A stretch of 64,000 nucleotides of DNA, taken from Mycolicibacterium sp. MU0053. Lineage in GTDB: Bacteria; Actinomycetota; Actinomycetes; Mycobacteriales; Mycobacteriaceae. The notes below the pieces were generated by a model. It was not told the DNA's origin. It saw nothing but the letters and a program-made list of their open reading frames with translations, and did not search any database. How positions within the stretch are numbered: the stretch's first letter is position 1; every line of letters begins with the position of its first letter. The translations under genes and the position numbers were made by a program. Shown here piece by piece: positions 1 through 8,413 of the stretch. The stretch lies in contig NZ_OY726397.1 of NCBI RefSeq assembly GCF_963378095.1, positions 5,389,375-5,453,374 on the forward strand, in the 5' to 3' direction.

Positions 1-711
1 GGTGGTGCCGTCCTTGCGCTTGTCGGCCTTCGGCTCCCGGAACAGGCCGATCTCGACGACCGACATGTGCGTCTGCGGGGTGTGGTACATGTCGCCGGCG
101 AAGTTCTCGGCGCCGATCTTCCAATTGGACTTGATCCGCCAGCGCTGCGGGCCGCGGACTTCGAGACCGTTGGGGCTCTGTTTGGTGTAGAAGTCCATGT
201 AGAACTTGAAGTCCCCGAGGTAGTCCTCGAGGGGTTCGGCGTCGGGGTCCATGCTGATGAAGATCAGCCCGTTGTAGCTGGCGAGATTCGGTGCGGGAAG
301 AAGGGCCTGTCCCTTCTTCTTGAAGCCGTCCTCACCGCCGTAGGCCTCTTGGTGGAACGGCAGGCCGAGAATGCGGCCGTCGTTGCGGTAGGACCAGCCG
401 TGGTAGGGGCAGCGGAAGTTCGAGGCGTTGCCCATCTCTGCCCGGCACACCTGCATGCCCCGGTGCAGGCACATGTTGAACATCGCCCGGATTTCACCCT
501 TGGAGTCACGGGCGATGATGAACGAGTCGTCGAGTACCCGCCGGACGACGTAGTCGCCGTCCTGGGGGATCTCCGACTCGTGGGCGACGAACAGCCAGGC
601 CCGGCTGAACAGACGCTCCTTTTCCAGCTCGAAGATCTCTTTGTCGTTGTAGATGTGCGCGGGGATCATCCCGCGACGGACGTCGTCGAAGACGTGAAGG
701 TGATCAGTCAC
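1..711 (-). CDS. Rieske non-heme iron ring-hydroxylating dioxygenase, large subunit (3' end cut by window edge)
   Basis: The 237 visible residues are the N-terminal part of an aromatic-ring dioxygenase alpha subunit, which with a ferredoxin/reductase puts both atoms of O2 on an aromatic ring. The Rieske [2Fe-2S] ligands are C81, H83, C101 and H104 (CLHRG and CPYHGW). The start of the mononuclear iron site follows as N203, D207, H210, H215 (DMYHTPQTH). Translation probably starts at GTG 709-711, preceded by GGAGG eight bases upstream. The sequence resembles actinobacterial polycyclic-aromatic dioxygenases, which fits the phdIJK genes nearby, although insertion sequences now separate them. The exact substrate cannot be read from this fragment. 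Confidence 0.9.
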   Translation of the reverse strand, partial: MTDHLHVFDDVRRGMIPAHIYNDKEIFELEKERLFSRAWLFVAHESEIPQDGDYVVRRVLDDSFIIARDSKGEIRAMFNMCLHRGMQVCRAEMGNASNFRCPYHGWSYRNDGRILGLPFHQEAYGGEDGFKKKGQALLPAPNLASYNGLIFISMDPDAEPLEDYLGDFKFYMDFYTKQSPNGLEVRGPQRWRIKSNWKIGAENFAGDMYHTPQTHMSVVEIGLFREPKADKRKDGTT

Positions 712-2013
712 TTGCGGGCCTCCAGCTCCAAGGATTCTGTATAGCAGAGACTGGCTTCTGCTCCAAAGAGGAGCGTAGCACGCCTGGGAGGGGCGGCTCA
801 GTGACGTTGACAGGTTCCCTCATCGTCGACGTCCGATTTTCTTGCGCGACCAGCTCTAACCGTCGAAACATTTCATGTTTATGTTGGTGCGGCGACACCT
901 GTTTGAACGTTGGGTGCATGCTGTCGTCTGCGGCGGGGTCGGCACCCCGACCCTGTGTCTGCAGCTCGCCTGAGGGCTTCTTGACGGCGTCGAGGGACTT
1001 GGACAGACCGTCGACTAGCAGTGCGGTGCCGGTGCGAGAAACGGATCAGCTTGTACAGCAGCCCGCCGCTGATCTTCTTCGGCGTTGCCGCGATCGCGAG
1101 CGTGATGGCCGTGCCGTCTGGGGTTCCGCGCAGTGACGAGGTGCCCATGCCGGTGTGCGGGCCGACGTGCCAGTAGGCGATCAGAATATCGTGGCGGATC
1201 GCACCGACTGCTTTAAAGGTGCCCCGCCGGCCCCGGATCGCGTGATATCGCGCACCCAGATAGGTGTTCTTGGTGCGCGCGGCTGCCTGCGCTGCTTCAG
1301 TAAGCACCGTCTTGAGTGCAACCGGGCCGTGCCGGGTCCGCCCCGAACGGGCTTTGCCTCCCGAGGCGTTGTTGCCTGGACAGATCCCGGCCCACGACGC
1401 CAAGTGTGCTGGCGTGGGGAACACGCGCATATCGACACCGATCTCAGAGATCATGCCGATCGCGCATTTACGGGCCACGCCCGGAATCGTCTGCAAGCGT
1501 TCAATGATCGGCTCGAAGGTCGCCACCCGAATGGTGATCTGTTCATCGAGGTCGGCAAGCTGCCCGTCCAAGAAGTCGACGTGGGCCAAGATCTGACGAA
1601 CGAGCACCCCGTGATGACAGACCCGGAAACTACCGCGCAGCGCGTCGGTCAGTGCTGGGATCTTCGAACGCATCCTGCCCTTGGCCAACTCGGCCAGCAC
1701 CGCAGGGTCGGATTCACCGGCAAGCATCGCCTCCAACATCGCCCGCGCAGATTTCGACAGCACCGTGGAGGCCACCGACGTCAATTTAATCCCGGCATCC
1801 TGAAGTACCTTCTCCAGTCGCTGCACCATCCGGGTTCGTTCTTCGCTGAGCACCCGGCGGTGCCGAGTGAAATCCCGCAGCTCCCGGATCGGGGGCGGCG
1901 GCACGAATGAGGGCCGCACCAGTCCGTGCTCCACCAGCTGCGCGATCCAAGCTGAATCGACCACATCAGTTTTGCGGCCCGGCACGTTCTTCAAATGCTG
2001 AGCGTTAAGCAGC

Positions 2014-2728
2014 TGAGGGGCTCACCTCACTGGGGGTGGCGACGGGCGGCCAAGATGGCCCGCCGCGCCGGCTGGCAGGTCAACAACAAGCGCATCCGTC
2101 GACTGTGGCGCGCAGAGGGCCTTCGGGTTCCGCAGCGGCGCCGCAAAAAGCGTCTCACCGGTATCGGCGTCGCCGTCGGCGCGATGTCACCGATCCGCCC
2201 CAACGTCATCTGGGCGATGGACTTCCAGTTCGACACCACCGCCGATGGCCGCACCATCAAGATGCTCAACGTCATCGACGAGTTCACCCGCCAAGCACTC
2301 GCGATCGAGGTCGACCGCGCCATCAACGCCGACGGCGTCGTCGACGTGCTGGATCGCCTGGCGCTGACCCACGGGGCGCCGCGGTACGTGCGTTTCGACA
2401 ACGGTCCTGAGTTCGTCGCCCACGCCGTGAGCGATTGGTGCCGATTCAACAGTGCTGGTTCACTTTTCATTGATCCCGGCTCGCCCTGGCAGAACGCCTT
2501 CATCGAATCATTCAACGGTCGCCTGCGCGACGAACTGCTCAACTCCTGGCGCTTCGACTCCCTACGCGAAGCCCGCGTGATCATCGAAGACTGGAGGATC
2601 GACTACAACGCCAACCGACCCCACTCCGCCCACGGTGAACTCACCCCAACCGAGTTCGCTCTACAGTGGGCCACGACCCACCAACCCCAAGTCGCATAAC
2701 GAGTGGACCACCAAACGGGTCCCCCTCA
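2014..2728 (+). mobile_element. Internally deleted IS3-family element inserted in IS110
   Basis: This 715-bp element begins TGAGGGG and ends CCCCTCA and is flanked by the 4-bp direct repeat CAGC (2010-2013 and 2729-2732), a target duplication. Almost directly after the left end, the reading enters the middle of an orfB transposase, so orfA and the first part of orfB are missing. It is a deletion derivative that kept both ends and could only have moved with transposase supplied in trans, unless the deletion came after insertion. It splits the IS110 transposase gene. Confidence 0.8.
2031..2699 (+). pseudogene. IS3-family orfB transposase, 5'-truncated
   Basis: This is the C-terminal part of an IS3 DDE transposase, starting at WGWRRAAKMARR. 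It retains the three catalytic positions: D in WAMDFQFD, D in RFDNGPEF and E in FIESFNGRLRDE. The N-terminal helix-turn-helix region and orfA are absent because of the internal deletion of the host element. It ends at a TAA just before the right terminal repeat. Confidence 0.85.
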
Positions 2729-3004
2729 CAGCCACAGCTGATCGACTCGATCCTCGAGGAGATAGAACACCGGTTTCCAATACACACCGGTCGATTCCAA
2801 CCCGACCCGGCTCACCTGATGCGAAACCAGCCAGTCGCCCAATGCCACCAGTTCGGCGGTATCAGTGCCGAACGTCTTTGTCTCACTGCCGCGTCGACGG
2901 CCCTGCGGGAACCGCACGGTGGCGACCACCGTGTCTCGATGCACATCCAGACCCGCGCAAAACTCGACCACCTCATCCACGATCAACCTCCCGACTCGCA
3001 CCAA

Positions 3005-3261
3005 CAGGACAGGGCGACTGCCGGAGGAAGGTCGTCGATCAAAGGAGTCTGAAGTTCGCGCTCACCGGCAGCACAACCGGGTGCCCACAACCCTCCACGC
3101 CATACTTTTTTCCGGGCTCACGGGCACCAAGCGGCGTCGGCGTCAGCCCAGCAGCCACCACTACCAGCATCAACCCACGCCCGCACCAACGCAACACCGG
3201 CAAACGCCCGCGAACGCCGGATTCTCATTTTCATCGGGTGCGCCCGCAGCGGGCCCATTAG
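3005..3261. other. Gap between IS110 and IS3 remnants, no recognisable gene
   Basis: About 257 bases between the N-terminus of the IS110 transposase and the slippery run at the end of the IS3 orfA. No protein similarity was recognised in any frame. It may hold the IS110 left end and a scrap of the missing orfB of the IS3 element. Confidence 0.4.
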
Positions 3262-3481
3262 TACTTTTTTTAAAAACTGGCGGTCCAAACGTAATTCGGC
3301 GTTCTCCTTGCGCAGCCGCTCCAACTCGGCACGCTCATCAGCATCAAGCACCGCGCCATTATCGCCGCCGTCGTCGCGGGCCTGGCGCACCCACCGGCCC
3401 AGCAACTGCTCACCCACACCGATCTCAGCGGCCACATGAGCGATCGGACGACCCGTCTCGATCACCAGACGGGCCGCCTGC

Positions 3482-3490
3482 TCCCGAAAC
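3482..3490. repeat. 9-bp target-site duplication of IS256 (left copy)
   Basis: TCCCGAAAC here is repeated exactly at 4979-4987, directly outside both ends of the IS256 element. It lies inside the orfA codons for F-R-E. Confidence 0.9.
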
Positions 3491-4978
3491 GAGCAATGAT
3501 CAGAACCTGTGGATGAGCCTCGGTGAGGGGGCGTGAAAGTGGGCGCACCTTCCCGAGGATGATCTGAATATCCGAAGGTCCGATCATGAGCCGGCGTTGG
3601 CGCGCTGGTTCGGGAAGGTACGCCCATGCTCACCGTAGTTCACGATGCCATCGAGGCCAACGAAAGCACTGGCGGTGCTGGTCGGTCGTTGTTGGACGAG
3701 ATCGTCCGCGACGGCGCCCGTCAGATGCTGGCCGCCGCGTTGAAGGCTGAGGTCGCCGCCTACGTGGCCCAGTTCGCCGATCAGCTCGATGAGAAGGGGC
3801 ATCGGCTGGTGGTCCGCAACGGCTATCACCAGGCCCGCGAGGTGCTGACGGCAGCCGGGGCAGTTGAGGTGAAAGCACCGCGAGTCAACGACAAACGCGT
3901 CGACCCCGACACCGGTGAACGGAAACGGTTCTCCTCGGCGATCCTGCCGGCCTGGGCACGCAAGTCACCGCAGATGAGCGAAGTGCTGCCGCTGCTGTAC
4001 CTGCACGGGCTGTCCACCAGCGACTTCACCCCCGCTCTGGAGCAGTTCCTGGGCTCGGGTGCCGGGCTCTCGGCCACCACGATCACCCGGCTGACCAGCC
4101 AGTGGCAGGACGAGGCCCGCGCGTTTGCCGCCCGGGACCTGTCGGGCACCGATTACGTCTACCTGTGGGTCGACGGCATCCACCTCAAGGTCCGCCTGGA
4201 CCAGGAAAAGCTGTGTCTGCTGGTGATGCTCGGCGTGCGCGCGGACGGCCGCAAAGAGCTCGTGGCGATCACCGACGGCTACCGGGAATCGACCGAGTCG
4301 TGGGCTGATCTGCTGCGCGACTGTAAACGACGCGGCATGACCGCACCCGTGCTCGCCGTCGGCGATGGCGCACTCGGCTTCTGGAAAGCGGTACGCGAGG
4401 TGTTCCCGGCCACCAAAGAACAGCGGTGCTGGTTTCATAAGCAAGCCAATGTGCTTGCCGCCCTGCCGAAATCAGCGCACGCGTCGGCGTTGTCGGCGCT
4501 CAAGGAGATCTACAACGCCGAGGATATCGACAAGGCCCAGCTCGCGGTCAAGGCCTTCACGGTCGACTTCGGGGCCAAGTACCCCAAGGCGGTCGCCAAG
4601 ATCACCGACGATCTGGACACCCTACTGGAGTTCTACCACTATCCCGCCGAGCACTGGATCCACCTACGCACGACAAATCCGATCGAAAGCACCTTTGCCA
4701 CAGTACGTTTGAGAACCAAGGTCACCAAGGGGCCGGGATCACGTGCGGCTGGTCTGGCCATGGCCTACAAGCTCATCGACGCCGCCGCGGCCCGCTGGCG
4801 TGCCGTCAACGCACCACACCTGGTCGCCCTGGTCCGCGCCGGCGCGGTCTTCCACAAGGGCAAACTGCTCGAACGCCCCACCGAAATCACCCCACCGACA
4901 CCGCCCTCAGACGGCGATCAGCAAGCCGGAACGGAGGTCGCCTGAAACACGCCGATCCACAGGTATTGACAATTCCTC
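3491..4978 (+). mobile_element. Complete IS256-family insertion sequence (1,488 bp)
   Basis: The element has imperfect 24-bp terminal inverted repeats with 19 identities: GAGCAATGATCAGAACC... at 3491-3514 against the complement of 4955-4978. The inner half, ACCTGTGGAT, is identical in both. It is flanked by a perfect 9-bp duplication and has one full-length transposase gene. All parts needed for movement look intact, so this appears to be the youngest insertion in the patchwork. Confidence 0.9.
3626..4945 (+). CDS. IS256-family (mutator-type) transposase
   Basis: A 439-residue DDE transposase of the mutator/IS256 class, which normally runs about 400-440 residues. The catalytic residues are visible as D in YLWVDGIHLK, D in AVGDGALGFWKA and E in TNPIESTFATVR. 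The family's C/H motif is CWFHKQANV, between the second D and the E. The ATG at 3626 follows a short leader after the left terminal repeat. No frameshift or stop is seen, so the protein is probably functional. Confidence 0.95.
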   Translation: MLTVVHDAIEANESTGGAGRSLLDEIVRDGARQMLAAALKAEVAAYVAQFADQLDEKGHRLVVRNGYHQAREVLTAAGAVEVKAPRVNDKRVDPDTGERKRFSSAILPAWARKSPQMSEVLPLLYLHGLSTSDFTPALEQFLGSGAGLSATTITRLTSQWQDEARAFAARDLSGTDYVYLWVDGIHLKVRLDQEKLCLLVMLGVRADGRKELVAITDGYRESTESWADLLRDCKRRGMTAPVLAVGDGALGFWKAVREVFPATKEQRCWFHKQANVLAALPKSAHASALSALKEIYNAEDIDKAQLAVKAFTVDFGAKYPKAVAKITDDLDTLLEFYHYPAEHWIHLRTTNPIESTFATVRLRTKVTKGPGSRAAGLAMAYKLIDAAAARWRAVNAPHLVALVRAGAVFHKGKLLERPTEITPPTPPSDGDQQAGTEVA

Positions 4979-4987
4979 TCCCGAAAC
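4979..4987. repeat. 9-bp target-site duplication of IS256 (right copy)
   Basis: Second copy of TCCCGAAAC, directly after the right terminal repeat; see 3482-3490. Confidence 0.9.
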
Positions 4988-5073
4988 TCCGGGGTGTACT
5001 TCTTACGCTTGCCCGACATACGGACATCCTTCCCGTGAGACCAGCAGTCCCACCAGTCAGGTGTCCACCATCA

Positions 5074-5154
5074 GGGGTCAACCCCAAGACCGCCGACCAA
5101 ATCCTCGAATCCGTCGCCAGCTACTGCAAACGAATTAACAACTCAGGACACTAG
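5074..5154 (+). pseudogene. C-terminal tail of an unidentified transposase
   Basis: About 26 residues (GVNPKTADQILESV... ending NNSGH, then TAG) read like the C-terminal end of a transposase, possibly IS630-type, from general memory of such tails. The upstream part is missing, replaced by the IS3 orfA start region running the other way. It is a scar of an older insertion. Confidence 0.35.
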
Positions 5155-5659
5155 CCGACGGACGCTCGTTTCCAGCTGTCGCGGTTGCCACAGAGCAGTG
5201 CAGTCATCGCTCGCCAGACCTCGTCCGCCAAGGATCACGCAACACCGGCAGCCTCCCCGCGCCGATCGTTGGCTGCGGTCAGCTGCGGAGCCGAGCGATG
5301 CGCGCGCCCCGACGGCGAGTACATTCCGCCATCTGCGACCGCGATGCATTGAAGCACTAACAACCCCGACGTGCCGAACTCCTTGTGAGCAAAGCATTGG
5401 GCCGTGCGACGACCACCCCAAGGACAAGTTGAATGCGTTCCGCTGCCTCCGATCCCCAATGCTGCGCTGCGAGCGACTGATCGACCTCGCTATATGTTCG
5501 ACACAGGAGATCTTTGCCTCTCGAAAACGGAATGGGATTATCGATGCGAAGGGGTCGGCGTCGCCAATAACGCAGAAGGCTCGGTGACAACCCCAGCCCG
5601 CTCAACGCCTTCGGCTGAAAATGCGCGCCTCCCGCATACCGCCGACCAGCGATCGGAGC
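5155..5659. other. 505-base stretch without a recognised gene
   Basis: Lies between the IS patchwork and the 3' end of phdK. Short frames exist on both strands but none resembles a known protein or has a convincing start. Base composition is lower in GC than the core genome to the right. I see no terminator-like hairpin or RNA gene. Confidence 0.5.
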
Positions 5660-7159
5660 CTAATCCATGGTGATGGTCACTGCTTTGACTTGCGTGTAGG
5701 ACAGCAACTCCTCCGTTGACTCTTCGGATCCGATACCTGATGACTTCCGACCGCCGAATGGTAGCCCCCAGTAGTGACGTGCACTGCCGTTTATCCACAC
5801 GTAACCGGCATCAAGCTCCGCAGCCATGCGATGTGCTTGGCGCAAGTTGTTGGTCCACACTGCGGCGGTCAATCCGAAGTCAACGCTGTTGGCGACTTCG
5901 ACCGCCTCGGCCTCGTCACGGACAGTCAGCACCGAAAGAACAGGCCCGAAGATCTCGTCGCGGGCGACGGCGGCCTCCGGGGTCACGCCGGCCAACACGG
6001 TCGGCGCGACGTACCAGCCTTTGTCGCCCACCCCCTCCGCACGTCCCCCACCAGTAAGCACGCTGGCGCCCGCCGCCCGTCCTGAGTCGATAGCCCGCAG
6101 CGACTTCGAGTACTGGGCTTGGTCGATGACAGGTCCCATGTTCGTGCCATCAGCGAGCGGGTGGCCCACTTTGATACCCGCGACCTCATCGACGACCAAA
6201 TCAATGACCTCGTCAGCGACCGCTTCGTGCAGGAGCAGTCGACTAGTTGAGCCACACGATTGGCCGGCTGTGGTGGTGAAGTTCATCCCCACGACCGCAC
6301 TTCTTGCCGCCGCGGCAAGGTCGGCGTCCGGCATGACGATCATGGGGTTCTTGCCGCCGAGCTCGAGCGTGACGTATTTGACGCCGTGCTCTGCAGCCAA
6401 ACGCTGGATCCGGCGACCGGTACCCGGGGAGCCGATGAAGCCGATTCGCCGGACCAATGGATGGGCGACCAACGCGGCTCCGGCAATTGCTCCGTGTCCG
6501 GTCACCACGCCAAAGAGACCCTCGGGTAGAACCTCCCTGGCCAGCTCTGCGAGCCGAATGGCAGAGAGCGGTGTTTGGTCGGGCGCTTTGAGCACCACGG
6601 CGTTTCCCGCCATCAGCGGAGCAGCGATCTTAGATCCCGCAAACAAGACGGGATGATTAAAGGGGACGATTCGAGCGACCACGCCATAGGGTTGCTGCAG
6701 TGTGTAATGGAGGTTTGTCGAGAGTGGAATAGTACGCCCGCCGAGGTCCAGTGCGGCGTCGGCCATCATCTCGAGCACTTCGGCGGCCCAGTTGACGTCG
6801 TCGCGCATTGCAGGCAGCGGAAAGCCGCCGTCGATTGCGTCCAGCAGCGCAAGTTCTTCGGCGTGATCTCGCATCAGTGTCGCCAAAGCTCGCAGCGCGG
6901 TGCCGCGCTGTCGCGGCGTCCGAAGTGCCCAATCATGTTGGGCGGCATGCGCAGTCGCCACCACTTTGTCGACATCTTCGGCACTGCAGTCCGGCACTTG
7001 GGTCAACACGTCCCCGGTGCATGGATCGTCTACGTCGTAGACACCATGGGTCCCCAGAGTCGCAGCACCTAGCGGAAGCGTCCACGTCCTAGAGACTGCA
7101 CGTAGCGCGTCGTCCAGGGACGTCACCTCGTGTCGACCCCGTACATCACTCAAATTCAC
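5660..7159 (-). CDS. phdK: Aldehyde dehydrogenase, probable 2-carboxybenzaldehyde dehydrogenase
   Basis: NAD(P)-dependent aldehyde dehydrogenase of about 499 residues. The catalytic glutamate is in TLELGGKNP and the nucleophilic cysteine in TAGQSCGSTSR; PFNHPVLF and the C-terminal LPFGGRKSSGIG are also typical. As the third gene of an operon with phdI and phdJ, it most likely oxidises 2-carboxybenzaldehyde to phthalate in phenanthrene breakdown, as PhdK does in Nocardioides sp. KP7. The start is uncertain: GTG at 7157-7159 (AGGTG upstream) or GTG at 7124-7126 (giving 488 residues). An in-frame extension to 7291 reads poorly and was not used. Confidence 0.8.
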   Translation of the reverse strand: MNLSDVRGRHEVTSLDDALRAVSRTWTLPLGAATLGTHGVYDVDDPCTGDVLTQVPDCSAEDVDKVVATAHAAQHDWALRTPRQRGTALRALATLMRDHAEELALLDAIDGGFPLPAMRDDVNWAAEVLEMMADAALDLGGRTIPLSTNLHYTLQQPYGVVARIVPFNHPVLFAGSKIAAPLMAGNAVVLKAPDQTPLSAIRLAELAREVLPEGLFGVVTGHGAIAGAALVAHPLVRRIGFIGSPGTGRRIQRLAAEHGVKYVTLELGGKNPMIVMPDADLAAAARSAVVGMNFTTTAGQSCGSTSRLLLHEAVADEVIDLVVDEVAGIKVGHPLADGTNMGPVIDQAQYSKSLRAIDSGRAAGASVLTGGGRAEGVGDKGWYVAPTVLAGVTPEAAVARDEIFGPVLSVLTVRDEAEAVEVANSVDFGLTAAVWTNNLRQAHRMAAELDAGYVWINGSARHYWGLPFGGRKSSGIGSEESTEELLSYTQVKAVTITMD

Positions 7160-7348
7160 TTCGTGGCACCTAATTTCTTTCGGCCTATCGATTCTCCGCG
7201 GAGAAATGGAACACAAGCGGCGGAACAAGAGCGCGGTGACGCTCGGCAATCGTCGGAATGCCACCCGTCCGCCCAGCCGATGACCGACCACCTGTGCCGT
7301 CGTTCGTTTTTAGATTGGGACCGCCGTCCGCGGTCACACGCGCTCTGG

Positions 7349-8386
7349 TCACGGGGTCTGGGTTAGCGTGACTTCAGACGGCACGTCCAACCCGTCGAGG
7401 TGGGGCGCCGCGTAGCGCTGCTGCAATGCGGCCCATCTCCTGCCGGCCTCGCGCGCTCCGTCCAGATACGACTCCGGCACTTCGGTGTAGGGCGGCCGGG
7501 TGGGCCCCGTGCGCATGAAACCCGCCGCCTGGAACTGCGCATTGTCGATCTGGATGCTGTACTTCAAAAATTCGGCGAAGTTGCCGCTCGGGTAGAGCGT
7601 CTGGAGAGCTGCCTCAAGTTCGTAGGTGAGTGCTTGGCACTCGTCCCAGCGCTCGGCCCTAATCAGGTCGCGCAAGCGGGTCACCGGTGCTGGGCCGCAG
7701 GCCACGTTGCCCGACCAGCAGGCGGTGACCTGCTCCGGGAACAGCCGCGCGAAGTAGTACCAGTCGTTTTCGAGCGGCAGCAGCCGTATGCGGCCGTCCA
7801 CCGCACGGAGGTCGGACAGAAAGGCGGAGCCACTAAGGAGCCCGAGATGCTTGGCCGCGACGACCTGCGGTATATGGCTGAGCGCCTCGTAGGCCGACGT
7901 CCCAATCTTCCCCTTGAAAGCACCCGGGTTGTCGTAGACCACCAGCGCCAGGTGGGGCAACGTCTCGGCTACGTCTCGGTAGAACCGCACAATGCCGGCG
8001 TCATCGAGGGGCAGCCACATAGGACGCCCGACGAACAGACCATCGGCGCCGAGCTCGCCGAGCCGGTGGCCCCGAGCGATCGTGTCGCGCGTGTTGAGTG
8101 TCGTCGCGCCGGCGAAAACGGGGATACGCCCTGCGACGGCGTCGACTACGGTAGCAACGAAACTTTGCAGCTCGTCCCACGTGAGCGAGGCGCACTCGCC
8201 GAACGTGCCCGTGGTCATGAGGACGTCGACCCCACCGCGGACCATCGCGTCGGCGAGTTTCGCCGCCTCTTCGAGGTCCACCGAGTTTACGGTGTTAGTG
8301 TGGTCGGCAGTCGGGGTGGACGGAGTGGGGATGATGCCCACGACGCCGGTTACATCGTCAGCGGACAATGTCAGTTTAGTGGCCAC
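7349..8386 (-). CDS. phdJ: Hydratase-aldolase, probable trans-2'-carboxybenzalpyruvate hydratase-aldolase
   Basis: A 345-residue (beta/alpha)8 enzyme of the dihydrodipicolinate synthase/NahE family. Visible marks are the TGTFGECASLTWDE motif of the hydratase-aldolase subgroup, the tyrosine in VVYDNPGAFKG and the Schiff-base lysine in VVAAKHLG. In the phenanthrene route it would split trans-2'-carboxybenzalpyruvate into 2-carboxybenzaldehyde and pyruvate. It starts at GTG 8384-8386, 27 bases after phdI. The neighbouring dioxygenase and aldehyde dehydrogenase supply its substrate and remove its product, which supports this role over naphthalene or lysine-pathway roles. Confidence 0.8.
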   Translation of the reverse strand: MATKLTLSADDVTGVVGIIPTPSTPTADHTNTVNSVDLEEAAKLADAMVRGGVDVLMTTGTFGECASLTWDELQSFVATVVDAVAGRIPVFAGATTLNTRDTIARGHRLGELGADGLFVGRPMWLPLDDAGIVRFYRDVAETLPHLALVVYDNPGAFKGKIGTSAYEALSHIPQVVAAKHLGLLSGSAFLSDLRAVDGRIRLLPLENDWYYFARLFPEQVTACWSGNVACGPAPVTRLRDLIRAERWDECQALTYELEAALQTLYPSGNFAEFLKYSIQIDNAQFQAAGFMRTGPTRPPYTEVPESYLDGAREAGRRWAALQQRYAAPHLDGLDVPSEVTLTQTP

Positions 8387-8413
8387 GTTAGCTCTGTTTC
8401 TCTCGGCCGGCCC

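Larger units (their letters stand above)
879..3004 (-). pseudogene. IS110-family transposase, split by an IS3-type insertion
   Basis: Two pieces of one IS110 (DEDD) transposase lie on the minus strand. The N-terminal piece (3004 to 2729) carries the first acidic residues in AGLDVHRD and LESTGVYW. The rest (2013 downward) begins NAQHLKNVPGRKTD, with the later acidic residues in KTDVVDSAW, and has the C-terminal domain with ASWAGICPGN. Removing bases 2014-2728 plus one copy of the CAGC duplication restores an uninterrupted frame reading DQLWLLNAQHLKN. After about 1150 (AYWHV) the frame no longer looks like IS110, so the extreme C-terminus is also damaged or replaced. The transposase must be inactive as it stands. 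The element's outer ends were not defined. Confidence 0.85.
3262..5019 (-). pseudogene. IS3-family orfA, interrupted by IS256
   Basis: The gene starts at ATG 5017-5019 (MSGKRKKYTPEFRE) and continues on the far side of the IS256 insertion from 3490 downward (EQAARLVIETG..., a helix-turn-helix). A leucine-zipper stretch (LERLRKENAELRLDRQFLKK) follows, ending at an A/T-rich run at 3266-3276 that looks like the programmed slip site used by IS3 elements to make the orfA-orfB fusion. No matching orfB follows, because the IS110 remnant lies there instead. Removing IS256 and one 9-bp duplication rejoins the frame exactly. Confidence 0.85.
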
